Below, one piece after another: positions 43,890-54,604 of a stretch of DNA of 64,000 nucleotides. Source of the stretch: Flavobacterium saliperosum (lineage in GTDB: Bacteria > Bacteroidota > Bacteroidia > Flavobacteriales > Flavobacteriaceae); assembly GCF_900100625.1 (NCBI RefSeq), contig NZ_FMTY01000004.1, positions 62,001-126,000 of the forward strand, given 5' to 3'. Each line of letters opens with the position of its first letter. The stretch's first letter is position 1. The notes under the pieces were generated by a model. The model was not told the DNA's origin. It made no database searches and saw nothing but the letters and a program-made list of their open reading frames with translations. The translations under genes were made by a program, and so were the position numbers.

Positions 43890-45581
43890 TTATTTTACGC
43901 CGTGCATCATTTTCTTAAGAATCGGAGTAATTAAGAATAAAATAATGGAAGCGATACCACACAATACCACGAATACCATGAAGAACTCGTATAAGTTGTG
44001 AATTTCAAATCCGGCGAAAACCGGGTTTTCTGCACTAATCTGGTTGTCGGACAACAATTTCAATTGTGCTTCTGTCGGAACGATTTTCTTATCCAACACA
44101 TCCTGAAGGTTAATTCCTAACTCTTCTGCTTTTTTGAACTTATCTCCTGTTGCCGGTAAGATGGAACCTAACGTTCCTGATAAAGCGTACCCAGCTGCAT
44201 TCGAAATAAAGAAAACACCGTAAGCCAAAGAAGCAAAACGTTTTGGAGCCAATTTCCCTACCAAGGATAATCCGATTGGAGACAAACACAATTCACCAAA
44301 CGTTTGGATCAAATACAATAAGATCAACCAATAGATTGCTAATAACCCATTGTTCCCCAAATCTTTCACATTGTGAGCAATAATAAAATAACTGATTGCG
44401 ATCAACATCAATCCCATTGCTTGTTTGAATGGCGATGTAGGTTCACTGTTGTTTGCTCTAAGTTTGTCCCATAACATACTGAAAGGTACGGCAAACATTA
44501 CTACAAATAAACCATTGAAAATCTGCACCATGGAAGGCGGCATGTTCCAACCAAAGAAGTTTCTGTCTGTTTGGTTATCCGCAATGAACGTTAACGATGA
44601 TCCTGCCTGTTCGAAAGCTGCCCAGAAGAAGATTACGAAAAACGATACGATATAAATAACCCAGATTCGTTGCGTTTCTATTTTTGTTAATGTTTTATCC
44701 GACAAGATTAATCCTGCCAAAGTGATCCCACTCGCGTAAATAATCGGATAAATAATGGTTTTCACCACGTTGTCCCCTTCCGTTAAGAAATGGAAAGCAG
44801 CGAATAACCCTAAGAAAGCAAGTACCGCCAATCCTAAAGACATTGGGGTAAAATGCGCTTTTTGAGACTCTCCTTCTTCGTAATCGCCCGTTTCATGACC
44901 TGATGGCATTCCACCGATTGGTTTTCCTTCCGGCGTAACCACATATTTGTTTTTAAGGAAATAGAACACTGCTGTTCCAATTAACATGGCTAAAGCGGCT
45001 GCCAAGAATCCCCATTTGAAAGCGTGTATGTCTCTGATTCCCCCGGAATCCTTAACGTCACCCACAAACGGACAGATGAACTGCCCCAAGAAAGCTCCGA
45101 TGTTGATTCCCATATAGAAAATCGTGAAAGCGGTATCCAATTTTGTTTTTTCCTGTTTCGGATACAAGCTTCCCACCATACTGGAAATGTTTGGTTTGAA
45201 GAATCCGTTACCAAAAATAATGATTCCCAAAGCACTCCACATCAAAGTTGTCGCTAAAGATAAATTCGTTGAGAACACGCTGGCACTTGCAAAAAGCAAC
45301 AACTGTCCAACAGCCATCATCATACCACCCAACATGATACAGTTACGGTTACCGAAGAAACGATCCGCAATGAAACCACCTAATAACGGCGTTAGATAAC
45401 AAAGCCCCAAAAATCCACCATAAATCAAGGAAGCATCTGCCTCTTTCATCATTAATGAATTTACCAGGAATAAGGTTAGCAATGCGCGCATTCCATAAAA
45501 GTTGAAACGCTCCCACATCTCGGTTCCGAATAATACCCAAAGCCCTTTTGGATGTCCTTGTTTAACTGCTGTTTCGCTCAT
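43890..45581 (-). CDS. Peptide MFS transporter, POT/PTR2 family (copy 3)
   Basis: A 563-residue POT symporter with EMWERFNFYGMRALL, GFFKPNISSMVGSLY and GINIGAFLGQFI. It carries an acidic/Gly loop near residues 225-250 (GGMPSGHETGDYEEGESQ) and a C-terminal hydrophilic segment before the last helix (about 495-535, QDVLDKKIVPTEAQLKLL). It starts 38 bp after the peptidase gene, so peptide release and uptake are likely one transcript. Confidence 0.94.
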   Translation of the reverse strand: MSETAVKQGHPKGLWVLFGTEMWERFNFYGMRALLTLFLVNSLMMKEADASLIYGGFLGLCYLTPLLGGFIADRFFGNRNCIMLGGMMMAVGQLLLFASASVFSTNLSLATTLMWSALGIIIFGNGFFKPNISSMVGSLYPKQEKTKLDTAFTIFYMGINIGAFLGQFICPFVGDVKDSGGIRDIHAFKWGFLAAALAMLIGTAVFYFLKNKYVVTPEGKPIGGMPSGHETGDYEEGESQKAHFTPMSLGLAVLAFLGLFAAFHFLTEGDNVVKTIIYPIIYASGITLAGLILSDKTLTKIETQRIWVIYIVSFFVIFFWAAFEQAGSSLTFIADNQTDRNFFGWNMPPSMVQIFNGLFVVMFAVPFSMLWDKLRANNSEPTSPFKQAMGLMLIAISYFIIAHNVKDLGNNGLLAIYWLILLYLIQTFGELCLSPIGLSLVGKLAPKRFASLAYGVFFISNAAGYALSGTLGSILPATGDKFKKAEELGINLQDVLDKKIVPTEAQLKLLSDNQISAENPVFAGFEIHNLYEFFMVFVVLCGIASIILFLITPILKKMMHGVK

Positions 45582-45619
45582 TTTATTGTTTTTGGTTTTA
45601 AAAAATTTATGGTTAGTTG

Positions 45620-47791
45620 TTATAGTTTCTCTTTAATGAAATTGGTCATTTTGGTGTACAACTGTAAACGTGTTTTGCCGCCATAGATTCCGTGGTTTTT
45701 GTCCGGATAGATGGCCCAGTCAAATTGTTTGTTCGCCTGTACCAAAGCTTCAATCATTTTCATGGTATTCTGAACGTGAACGTTATCATCGGAAGTTCCG
45801 TGAACCAAAAGGAAATTTCCTTTCAATTTACTCACGTGATTGATCGGCGAATTGTTATCGTAACCCCCTGCGTTTTCCTGCGGAGTCTGCATGTATCTTT
45901 CGGTATAAATACTGTCGTAATATCTCCAGCTGGTTACCGGTGCCACAGCAATGGCGGTTTTGAACACATCGGCTCCCTGAAAGATACAGTTGGAAGCCAT
46001 GAAACCGCCGTAAGACCAACCAAAAATACCGATTCTTGATTTGTCCACATACTCATACGAACCGAATACTTTTGCAGCATCGATTTGGTCTTCCACTTCA
46101 AATTTCCCTAATTCTTTTTGCGTGCATTTTTTGAAATCGGCGCCTTTAAAACCGGTTCCGCGACCGTCAACACAAGCCACGATATACCCTTGTTGGGCCA
46201 ACATCATAAACCAATAATCGTCGGAAGCATTCCAATCGTTATTCACCTGTTGGGAACCCGGACCGGAATACTGGTACATGAAAACCGGGTATTTTTTAGT
46301 AGCGTCAAAATCTTTTGGTTTGATCATCCAGGCGTTTAACTTGTGTCCTTTTTCGGTAGTCAATTCGAAGAATTCTTTTGAAGGCAAGTCGTATTTAGCC
46401 AATTTCGTTTCCAACGCCTCATTAGAAACGATGGTTTTTACCAATTTTCCAGATTTTGTCTCGTGTAAAGTATGCTTAGGAGCATTTTTCGCACTGGAAT
46501 ACGAATTGATGAAATATTGGAAATTCGGACTGAAAGTAGCACTGTTGGTTCCTGTTTGCGTGGTTAAACGTTTTTTAGCACTTCCGTTTAGTTTGATGCT
46601 GTACACATCACGGTTGATAGAACCGTTTTCTGTAGACTGGAAGAAAATAGTTCCCGATTTTTCATCAAAACCGTAATACGAAGTCACTTCCCATTTTCCT
46701 TTGGTAATTTGTTTTTTCAGTTTACCGTTTTTGTCGTAGTGGTAAATGTGGTTGAAACCGTCTTTCTCACTGGTCCAGATGAAACTGTTGTCTTTCAGGA
46801 ATGTCAAATTATCGGTCACCTCTACGTATGCTTTGTCTTTTTCATTCAAAACCACTTTTGCGGCACCCGAATTACCGTCAACGAAAAGCAAATCCAAATT
46901 ATCCTGATGGCGGTTCAACACCTGAGCGCTTAACGTATTTGGCTCGTTGGTCCACTCGATTCTGGCAATATAGAAATCGGTGTAGTTGTCTAAATTTATT
47001 TTTTTTGTTGCTCCCGATTTCACATCATAAATGTGCAATGAAACCACCGCATTTTTCTCGCCTGCTTTCGGATATTTGAAAACGTTTTGCGTTGGGTATA
47101 ACCCTTGGTTGTACATGTCCATGGAGAATTCCGGAACCTCGGTTTCGTCAAAGCGGATGAAAGCCACCTTATCACTGGCACCGTTCCAATCGAAAGCACG
47201 AACGAAAGAGAATTCCTCTTCGTACACCCAGTCGGTAACCCCGTTAATGATAGCGTTTTTCTTTCCGTCTGTGGTGATTTGCGTATGCTTCTTTGCCGTT
47301 AAGTCATATACGTACAAATTGTTCTGATATGCATACCCTATTTTATTCCCGTCCGGAGAAAAGGTAGGTTCCTGCACTTTATAATCGGCTAACTTCACCA
47401 AAGATTTTGAAGCGATGTCGTAGATAAAATAATCGGCCACAAAAGAATGGCGGAAAATCTGTTCGGAATTATTCGCAATTAAGATTTTCTTTTCGTCTTT
47501 ACTGAAAGTGTAACTGTCGATACCTTTTAATTCCTTGAAATTTTTAGAATCCAGCAACGTAGCCACTTTGTCCAATGTAGCAAAATCATACAAATCAATT
47601 TGAGATGATTTCGTGGCGCGGTCAAAATTAAGAACGGTGTACTGGTTGGTATTCTTCATGGCTTCCAAAGCAGTCATTCCCTTTGTTCTGAAAGCGCCTC
47701 CCCAAATTTCTTCAAGGGTGATTTTTTGTTGTGCAACTGCCGAAAATGAGGTTAAAACCAACAAAAACAAGCATTTAATACTATTTTTCAT
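45620..47791 (-). CDS. Dipeptidyl peptidase IV-type S9 peptidase
   Basis: This secreted prolyl-type serine peptidase removes N-terminal dipeptides, often X-Pro. It has 723 residues. A signal peptide (ending AVAQ) is followed by the DPP-IV beta-propeller (about 30-475), with WVYEEEFSFVRAFDWN carrying the Glu-Glu that binds the free N-terminus. The hydrolase domain has catalytic Ser593 in GWSYGGF, Asp in GTSDDNVHVQN and His in DKNHGIYGG. Upstream lies the divergent sensor kinase; downstream lie three peptide transporters. This arrangement implies that dipeptides made in the periplasm are taken up at once. Confidence 0.95.
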   Translation of the reverse strand: MKNSIKCLFLLVLTSFSAVAQQKITLEEIWGGAFRTKGMTALEAMKNTNQYTVLNFDRATKSSQIDLYDFATLDKVATLLDSKNFKELKGIDSYTFSKDEKKILIANNSEQIFRHSFVADYFIYDIASKSLVKLADYKVQEPTFSPDGNKIGYAYQNNLYVYDLTAKKHTQITTDGKKNAIINGVTDWVYEEEFSFVRAFDWNGASDKVAFIRFDETEVPEFSMDMYNQGLYPTQNVFKYPKAGEKNAVVSLHIYDVKSGATKKINLDNYTDFYIARIEWTNEPNTLSAQVLNRHQDNLDLLFVDGNSGAAKVVLNEKDKAYVEVTDNLTFLKDNSFIWTSEKDGFNHIYHYDKNGKLKKQITKGKWEVTSYYGFDEKSGTIFFQSTENGSINRDVYSIKLNGSAKKRLTTQTGTNSATFSPNFQYFINSYSSAKNAPKHTLHETKSGKLVKTIVSNEALETKLAKYDLPSKEFFELTTEKGHKLNAWMIKPKDFDATKKYPVFMYQYSGPGSQQVNNDWNASDDYWFMMLAQQGYIVACVDGRGTGFKGADFKKCTQKELGKFEVEDQIDAAKVFGSYEYVDKSRIGIFGWSYGGFMASNCIFQGADVFKTAIAVAPVTSWRYYDSIYTERYMQTPQENAGGYDNNSPINHVSKLKGNFLLVHGTSDDNVHVQNTMKMIEALVQANKQFDWAIYPDKNHGIYGGKTRLQLYTKMTNFIKEKL

Positions 47792-48022
47792 AAGATTGAT
47801 GATAAAAAAACTCCCAATTTTAGTGAAAATTTATCAATTGACCGCAATTTAATTTGTTAAAAGGAAAAATCAGCGATTTTATCATTAGCCTAAATCGTCG
47901 ATTATTTTCGTATTTAATCGATAAAAATTTAAAATACTTTAAAATAAAAAGGAAACTATCTGTTAAATCGTTAAATTTATTGTAATATTCTGTAACCAAA
48001 CCAAAGACATTAACCTAACCCC
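47792..48022. other. Divergent regulatory region between peptidase and sensor kinase
   Basis: The 231-bp AT-rich spacer probably holds promoters for both directions. On the plus strand TATTTTCG (47903-47910) is one base off the minus-7 consensus. AATCGTCGATTATTTTCG and the nearby TTAATCGATAAAAATTT share ATCGAT-like words that might be operator half-sites. Nothing further is convincing. Confidence 0.4.
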
Positions 48023-51000
48023 ATGATTAAAAAATTAGCGTTTTTTGCTTATCTCCTCTTTTTTTTCCAAAACGCTGTTGGACAAGTTTTTGATTATGAG
48101 ATTCTTAATCAAAACAACGGGTTACCTTCCTCTTCCATTTTTTCAGTAATTCAGGACAGTCGGAATTTAATCTGGATTGGTACGGACGGTGCCGGTTTGG
48201 TACGTTATGACGGAGCCAATTTTGAAATCATAAACAAATCGGAAAGGGAAGAAGCTTTCTTTGTAACTGACATTGTTGAAGACAACAACAAAAACATCGT
48301 TGTAGCAACAAAATACAGCGGTTTATTGGTCTATAACGGACAGAAGTTCATTAAGGATTTTGATAAGTACAACACCAAAATAGCGGGAGCTTTTGTTCAA
48401 AAACTCTGGCAGACCTCCTCAGGCACGTATTGTTTTACGGACGCGGAAGTCTTTTTACTTAAAAACGACTATTCCATAGAAATCGTGGCCCGTTTTGAAA
48501 CGGGATTTCCTGTTATCAATTCCATTTTTCAGATCAACGCTTCCGGCTTCCTGTTAGGGACAGGGGATGGCCTCTTAAAAATCGAAGGAAACAAAGTCAC
48601 CCCTTTCGAAAGCGTCACTTTTTCAGGATACACGTGTATTGTTTCGAATACTGCCGATGAAGCTTATATCGGAAACCATAAGGGTGAACTTTTTAAAATC
48701 AGCCGGAAAATAAATTCGGATTTTGACATCAAACTGGAAAGCAAAATAACCCTGCCGGACAAAAAACCTTTTTTTATCAAGAAGATGCTGAAAGGGAGGA
48801 GCGGTTTTATCTGGATGGCCGGAGATAAAAAACAAGGTTTGGCCATGTACATGAAAGGCTACACCAGCTTTATCGATGAAAGTAACGGGTTTAGTGGAGA
48901 AAACACGCTTTGCATGTATCAGGACAAAAGCGGTGATTTGTACATTGGGACATATGGCACCGGTCTTTTCAGAAGCAGTTCCCAAACGTTCTACAGCTAT
49001 AACAACGTTCCCGAACTGAAAACACCTTACATCTTCTCTCTCCTGACAACGGAAAAAGGACTCTATGCCGGAATTCTAAACAGTGGGATTTATTATTTTG
49101 AGGGCGATGAATACTATGAACTTCGTCTTAAGAAAAAATACAATGAGGCACTCAGTGCTTTCTGCTTTCTGAAAAACCACAAAAATGAAGTGCTGGCCGG
49201 AACCACAAAAGGGATTTTCAAAGTGACTCCCAACAATCTGATTCCAGCGGGAATAAACGCAAAACTGCCCAAAAACATCCGAATAAATGCCCTGAAGCAA
49301 GACCATAAAAATCGCTATTTTGCAGGTTCCACTTCGGGTTTGTACATTTTGGATGAAAACCTGAATCTTATTTCACACATTAACAAGATTGAAAAAGAAG
49401 CCTCTGTTCCCAACATAAATTGCCTTGAAAAAATTAACGAAAACCAATGGTATTTGGGGACAAACCTGGGACTCTTCATATTGACCGAAGTGGATAAAAA
49501 TTCTTTTTCCGTTTCCGGAGCCCTTATCACCAAAACCATCAACACCTCTACAAAAGACAGTTTTGGTAATTTTTGGTTTGCGGGATCAAACGCACTCTAC
49601 CTTGTTAAAGATAAAACCGTAAAGAAATACAACACTGAAGACGGCTTGAGTTCTACCTTAATTTTTACCCTCTCTTCAGACAAAAACGCCAATCTCTATG
49701 TGGGCACCAATCTGGGTATAGATAAAGTTACGGTAACAGCTGCCGGGAAAATCGTTAAAATTCATAATTACGATTCCGACAACGGTTTTGGCGGATTGGA
49801 AACCAATGCGAGAGCGGAAACCACAGACGAATACGGAAATCTGTTTTTTGGAACGGCAAACGGCCTTTTTAAGTATTTAACCAGATACATCCCAAAAAAC
49901 ACCGATACCCCCATCTTAAAGATAACCAATGTAGACGTTTTAAATCAGCCAATCAACTGGAGAGCTGCCGGAACATCCGAAAACAATTGGTTCAATGTTC
50001 CCTCCCAAAATCATATATTCAGCCCCGAACAGAATCACCTTACGTTTAAGTTCGGGGTGATTAACTTCAAAAACAGCAGTGAAGTGTATTATTCATACCT
50101 GCTCAAAGGCGTCGATGAAAATTGGTCGCTTCCCGACAAATTGAACGAAGTGACCTATTCCAATCTGAGTCACGGGAGTTATACTTTTCAGGTAAGGATT
50201 GTTGACAAACTCGGCAACATCATAAGTGCGCCTACTTCTTTTTCATTTAAAATAGACACTCCGTTTTATTACAGATGGTGGTTTCTTTTGCCGATTTTTT
50301 GCTTCATCGGATTGTTTTTGAAACTGATTTTTGACAAAGCATCCACTTACAACAAGGATTTTATAAAAAACTTTTCGGAAACGGAAGACGACAATAAAAG
50401 CATCCGGACCTTCTTTTTCTTTTTGGGCATCATCTTCCCGTTGACCGAAGTGATCAACCTGTATTTCATTAAACGGGAAAATTCCGAATTGCTGGTAAAT
50501 CTTATTATCGGCATCATATTCATTTCCTTTTATGTGATTTCCAAAAAGTCCCGTTTTTTAAACAGACACCTGCGAAAAATATTCATTGCGATAATTTTAC
50601 TGTACTCGTTTTATGTGATTTCAAAATTAGCCACACAGCCTTTCGAATTGATCACCTATACCGAGTTTCTGCTTATCTTGTTTTTCTCTTACAGCACCTT
50701 TAAAACTGAAAAGCAATATATAATATTCGTAATTGCCTTATTCGTTACTTTAATCATTCTGCTTCTGAATATCCAATCGGAAACGTATCAAATAATTACC
50801 TTGATAAACACGTCGTTAATCGTATTGGTCATTAATTACGCCCGACGAATCTCGAACTTAAACAACAACGACAAGGTTTTATTTTCCAACAGCATCATTA
50901 ACAATTCCAACTCCTTAACCATTGCCACCGACAAACATGGAAACCTGACGTTTTGCGGAAAATCGATCGAAAAAATATTAGGATACACTCCAGAGGAAGT

Positions 51001-54000
51001 CATGGGTAAAAATTTCTGGATACTAACACAGGATATTGATTTTCAGGACATCGACTACAACACCATCTATGTTCCCGACTCGATTTATACCCGAAAATTG
51101 CGATGCAAAAACGGAGAATACAAGTACATCCAATGGACTGACCAAAAATATACCGACAATCTTTTCGTGGCTAACGGACAGGACATTACCGCAAAAATCA
51201 TGGTCGAGGAACAATACCGAAACCTCGTCCAATATGCGTCAGATATCATTTTTGAAGTAGACAAATACGGTTATTTTACCTTTGTGAATCAATTTGCCGA
51301 AAAATCATTGGGCTATTCCATGGAACATTTTATCGGGAAACATTTCTCGAGTCTTATAAAAACGGAACATGCCAAAAAGATTGAAGAATACTATTTGAAA
51401 CAAAGAGAAAATCAGTCGGATTTCGACATTATTGAATTCCCCATATTAAAAAGCAACGGAGAGGAAATGTGGGTTTCCCAGAAAGTCACCGTCAAAAAAG
51501 ACGATTACGGAAGGACTATCGGATATTCTGCCATCGTTAGAGACATCACAAAACTAAAACGGATTGAACAGGAAGAAAGTTTTCGTTTGGAAAAAAATTT
51601 CCGCCTAAACCAGACCTTAAACGAACTGTCCACACTAAACTTTTTAACTTACGGAAATCAGGAAAAACTTATCGGACACATTTTAAAAGAAGCCACTTTG
51701 GCGCTTGACATTGACCGGGCAAGTTTGTGGAATAAAACCGAGGACGGACTTGAAGTGTTTTGTCTCTACATTAAAGATACCAATAGTTTTTCCAATGGAA
51801 TTGCAATTACGAAATCGAAATTTCCGGTCTATTTTGATGCCATCGAGAACCAACCTTTTATTGTAGCCTCCGATGCACAGAATCATCCGCAAACAATCGA
51901 GTTCCGTGAAGTGTATTTCAAAAATTATGAAATCAAATCCTTACTCGATTTTCCCATTTACGTTTCGGGTGAGCTGAAAGGGGTTACTTGCTATGAAAAC
52001 ACTTCGGAAATAAGAAACTGGTCTACCGATGAAATCAATTTTGCGCGTACCGTTTCCGACATTATTGCTCTGGCCATCGAAACGCTGAAAAGAAAAACGG
52101 CGGAAGAACTTATCATTTATAAAAGTGAGATCCTGTCCTCAATAGCCAAAACCACCGAGAAACTTTTAAAAAGCAACAGCCTGAATGAGATTTTTCAGGA
52201 ATCCATGGGTTATATCGGTGAAGCCACCAAAGTAGACCGACTGTACTATTTTGAAAATGACCCTGCAACAAATCTCTTGAGTCAGCGTCTGGAATGGACC
52301 AGCAAGGAGGAACTGAAAGAAATCGACAATCCGGATCTGCAGAACATCCCTCATGATTTGTATCCCGAATTCATGAACGTTCTTCTTCAAAACAAACCCT
52401 ACCAAACCATGGTAAAAGAGATTAATGAAGGTAATTTCAAAGCAATCTTACAGGAGCAAAACATATTGTCCATTCTGATTTTACCGATATTCATCAAACA
52501 GACCTTTCACGGTTTTATTGGATTTGACGATTGTACATCCGAAAGAATTTGGGGATCCGATGAAATCAATATTCTTCAGACCTTCACCAACAACATCGCT
52601 TCGACCATTGAGCGTATCAACAGCGAAAGAACCATTAAAGAAAGTGAGGAAAAATTCCGCTTGCTTGCTAACAATATCCCTGCGACAGTATACCTTGTAA
52701 AATACAACCCCGAGCGAACCAAAGTATTCTTAAACGATGAAATCGAAAAACTGACCGGATACTCCAAAGAAGATTTCTTTGACGGTAAAATTTCACTGAA
52801 AGATTTGTACCATCCGGAAGAAAAAGAACAGGTAACACGTGAAATCGAAAAAGCAATTCTAAACGGAATCCCATTCCATATTTCCTGCCGTCTGGTTAAG
52901 AAAAACGGGGATATCGTATGGATTGAAGAATACGGAGAAGCCATTACGGCAGAAAACGAAATTTCATATATTGAAGGAGTAGTGATTGAAACCACAGAGC
53001 GCAGAAAAATGCAGGACGCCATTAAGGAAAAAGAAATTGCGCAGGCAGCAAACAAAGCCAAAACCCAGTTTCTGGCCAATATGAGTCACGAAATCCGGAC
53101 GCCTTTAAACGGCATTATCGGGTTTAGCAACCTGTTACTGAAGTCCCAATTGTCTTCCGTACAGGAACAATACATCGTAACCGTGAATCAATCGGCGGAT
53201 GCGTTGCTTGAAATTGTAAACGATATTCTGGATCTTTCAAAAATCGAAGCGGGAAAACTAGAACTGTACATCACGAAATCCAACCTGCATGAAATTGTGA
53301 ATCAGGTAATAGACATGGTTAAATATTCGGCCCATGAAAAACGTCTCGACTTAATCATTAACATCGATGAAAATATTCCATGCCTGATTTGGGTAGATGA
53401 AATCCGACTGAAACAAATCCTGATTAATCTCTTGTCTAATGCCATCAAATTCACACAGGAAGGCGAAATAGAACTGGAAATAAAATACGAACCCACGACC
53501 GATAATCGTGCCAACATGAAATTTCTGGTAAAAGATACCGGAATTGGAATACGTCCGGAAAACCGGGAAAAGATATTTGAGGCGTTTTCGCAGGAAGACA
53601 ATTCCACCACTCGAAAATACGGCGGGACCGGTTTAGGAATTCCTATTTCGGAAAGCCTGTTACGACTAATGAACAGTAAACTTGAAATCGAAGACCGTTC
53701 AACCGGAGGCACCATCTTTTTCTTCACGCTGGAGTTGGAAGCACGACCATGCGGAACCTTAAAAGAACTGGAAAACAATAAAATAGAAAAAATTCTTTTA
53801 ATTGATGATAGCGTTAGTAATACCGCAGTCATTCAACGAATGATGCACTACTATAACATCCTGACTGTAATCAATAAAAAGTATCAAAACGCAAACAAAT
53901 ATATTGATGCCGTTGACTTATTTTTAGCCGATTATGAGCTGATTGGCAAAGAAGGTCTGGTTGAACTGGCAAAATTTGACAAACCCATTATCCTGATGCA

Positions 54001-54547
54001 GAACTCCAATGCCAGCGAAATCGTCTATCCTGAAAATGCGGTGGTAAAACCAATTGTAAAACCAGTGAAAATTCATGTTCTACAAAGCACCCTAAATGAA
54101 ATAAACAACAAGAAAGTCACTGCAAAAGAAGTCGTTAGCGATAAGGATTTCGATGCCGTTACAATCAGTCCCGCTTTTAAAGTACTGATTGTTGAAGACA
54201 ATAAAATCAACATGCTGCTTTCTAAAACCCTGGTTAAGAAAATCATACCGAACGCCATCATTTCAGAAGCGGCGAACGGAATCGAAGCGGTGGAACAATT
54301 TGATATCCACCATCCGGAAATCATATTGATGGACATACAAATGCCCCTGATGAACGGCTATGAGGCGACCAAAAAAATTCGTGAAAAAGACACCAATTGT
54401 ATTATTATCGCCCTAACCGCAGGAATAATAGAAGGTGAAGAAGAAATGTGCAAAAATATAGGAATGAATGATTATATCACAAAACCTATCGACAAAAGCG
54501 TTTTGGAAAATACCCTGTTAAAATGGTCGAAAAACAGTAAAAGCTAA
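48023..54547 (+). CDS. Giant hybrid sensor histidine kinase with periplasmic propeller, PAS/GAF repeats and two receiver domains
   Basis: This 2174-residue protein starts with a signal peptide (cleavage near NAVGQ). Residues 24-620 are two-component propeller repeats (for example [17 protein letters not shown]), and about 685-750 is a Y_Y_Y domain. One helix at 752-771 and a further multi-helix block (about 796-943) follow. Inside the cell come PAS (958-1056), PAS (1063-1180), GAF (1200-1360), GAF (1366-1533), PAS (1540-1663), HisKA with His1689 in [12 protein letters not shown], and HATPase (1790-1906; DTGIGI, GGTGLGI). Receiver 1 is short (Asp1970, Lys2009); receiver 2 is canonical with Asp2104 in [14 protein letters not shown]. 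There is no AraC output domain, unlike typical SusR-like HTCS proteins, so the signal must pass to an HPt or response regulator elsewhere. A link to the divergent peptide genes is inference. Confidence 0.95.
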   Translation: MIKKLAFFAYLLFFFQNAVGQVFDYEILNQNNGLPSSSIFSVIQDSRNLIWIGTDGAGLVRYDGANFEIINKSEREEAFFVTDIVEDNNKNIVVATKYSGLLVYNGQKFIKDFDKYNTKIAGAFVQKLWQTSSGTYCFTDAEVFLLKNDYSIEIVARFETGFPVINSIFQINASGFLLGTGDGLLKIEGNKVTPFESVTFSGYTCIVSNTADEAYIGNHKGELFKISRKINSDFDIKLESKITLPDKKPFFIKKMLKGRSGFIWMAGDKKQGLAMYMKGYTSFIDESNGFSGENTLCMYQDKSGDLYIGTYGTGLFRSSSQTFYSYNNVPELKTPYIFSLLTTEKGLYAGILNSGIYYFEGDEYYELRLKKKYNEALSAFCFLKNHKNEVLAGTTKGIFKVTPNNLIPAGINAKLPKNIRINALKQDHKNRYFAGSTSGLYILDENLNLISHINKIEKEASVPNINCLEKINENQWYLGTNLGLFILTEVDKNSFSVSGALITKTINTSTKDSFGNFWFAGSNALYLVKDKTVKKYNTEDGLSSTLIFTLSSDKNANLYVGTNLGIDKVTVTAAGKIVKIHNYDSDNGFGGLETNARAETTDEYGNLFFGTANGLFKYLTRYIPKNTDTPILKITNVDVLNQPINWRAAGTSENNWFNVPSQNHIFSPEQNHLTFKFGVINFKNSSEVYYSYLLKGVDENWSLPDKLNEVTYSNLSHGSYTFQVRIVDKLGNIISAPTSFSFKIDTPFYYRWWFLLPIFCFIGLFLKLIFDKASTYNKDFIKNFSETEDDNKSIRTFFFFLGIIFPLTEVINLYFIKRENSELLVNLIIGIIFISFYVISKKSRFLNRHLRKIFIAIILLYSFYVISKLATQPFELITYTEFLLILFFSYSTFKTEKQYIIFVIALFVTLIILLLNIQSETYQIITLINTSLIVLVINYARRISNLNNNDKVLFSNSIINNSNSLTIATDKHGNLTFCGKSIEKILGYTPEEVMGKNFWILTQDIDFQDIDYNTIYVPDSIYTRKLRCKNGEYKYIQWTDQKYTDNLFVANGQDITAKIMVEEQYRNLVQYASDIIFEVDKYGYFTFVNQFAEKSLGYSMEHFIGKHFSSLIKTEHAKKIEEYYLKQRENQSDFDIIEFPILKSNGEEMWVSQKVTVKKDDYGRTIGYSAIVRDITKLKRIEQEESFRLEKNFRLNQTLNELSTLNFLTYGNQEKLIGHILKEATLALDIDRASLWNKTEDGLEVFCLYIKDTNSFSNGIAITKSKFPVYFDAIENQPFIVASDAQNHPQTIEFREVYFKNYEIKSLLDFPIYVSGELKGVTCYENTSEIRNWSTDEINFARTVSDIIALAIETLKRKTAEELIIYKSEILSSIAKTTEKLLKSNSLNEIFQESMGYIGEATKVDRLYYFENDPATNLLSQRLEWTSKEELKEIDNPDLQNIPHDLYPEFMNVLLQNKPYQTMVKEINEGNFKAILQEQNILSILILPIFIKQTFHGFIGFDDCTSERIWGSDEINILQTFTNNIASTIERINSERTIKESEEKFRLLANNIPATVYLVKYNPERTKVFLNDEIEKLTGYSKEDFFDGKISLKDLYHPEEKEQVTREIEKAILNGIPFHISCRLVKKNGDIVWIEEYGEAITAENEISYIEGVVIETTERRKMQDAIKEKEIAQAANKAKTQFLANMSHEIRTPLNGIIGFSNLLLKSQLSSVQEQYIVTVNQSADALLEIVNDILDLSKIEAGKLELYITKSNLHEIVNQVIDMVKYSAHEKRLDLIINIDENIPCLIWVDEIRLKQILINLLSNAIKFTQEGEIELEIKYEPTTDNRANMKFLVKDTGIGIRPENREKIFEAFSQEDNSTTRKYGGTGLGIPISESLLRLMNSKLEIEDRSTGGTIFFFTLELEARPCGTLKELENNKIEKILLIDDSVSNTAVIQRMMHYYNILTVINKKYQNANKYIDAVDLFLADYELIGKEGLVELAKFDKPIILMQNSNASEIVYPENAVVKPIVKPVKIHVLQSTLNEINNKKVTAKEVVSDKDFDAVTISPAFKVLIVEDNKINMLLSKTLVKKIIPNAIISEAANGIEAVEQFDIHHPEIILMDIQMPLMNGYEATKKIREKDTNCIIIALTAGIIEGEEEMCKNIGMNDYITKPIDKSVLENTLLKWSKNSKS

Positions 54548-54568
54548 ATTTTTAAATTTCCGAAAACG

Positions 54569-54576
54569 TATCTTTG
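54569..54576 (+). promoter_or_regulatory. Minus-7 element of the mevalonate genes
   Basis: TATCTTTG matches TAnnTTTG perfectly and lies 28 bp before the ATG at 54605. No TTG is at the proper distance. Confidence 0.6.
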
Positions 54577-54604
54577 CACTCAAATTTAGTACAACAAAAG
54601 TAAA

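Noticed and set aside
53302..53832. Minus-strand 176-codon frame inside the hybrid kinase
   Set aside because: It is antisense to the conserved HATPase domain, with no signal, no family match and no promoter.
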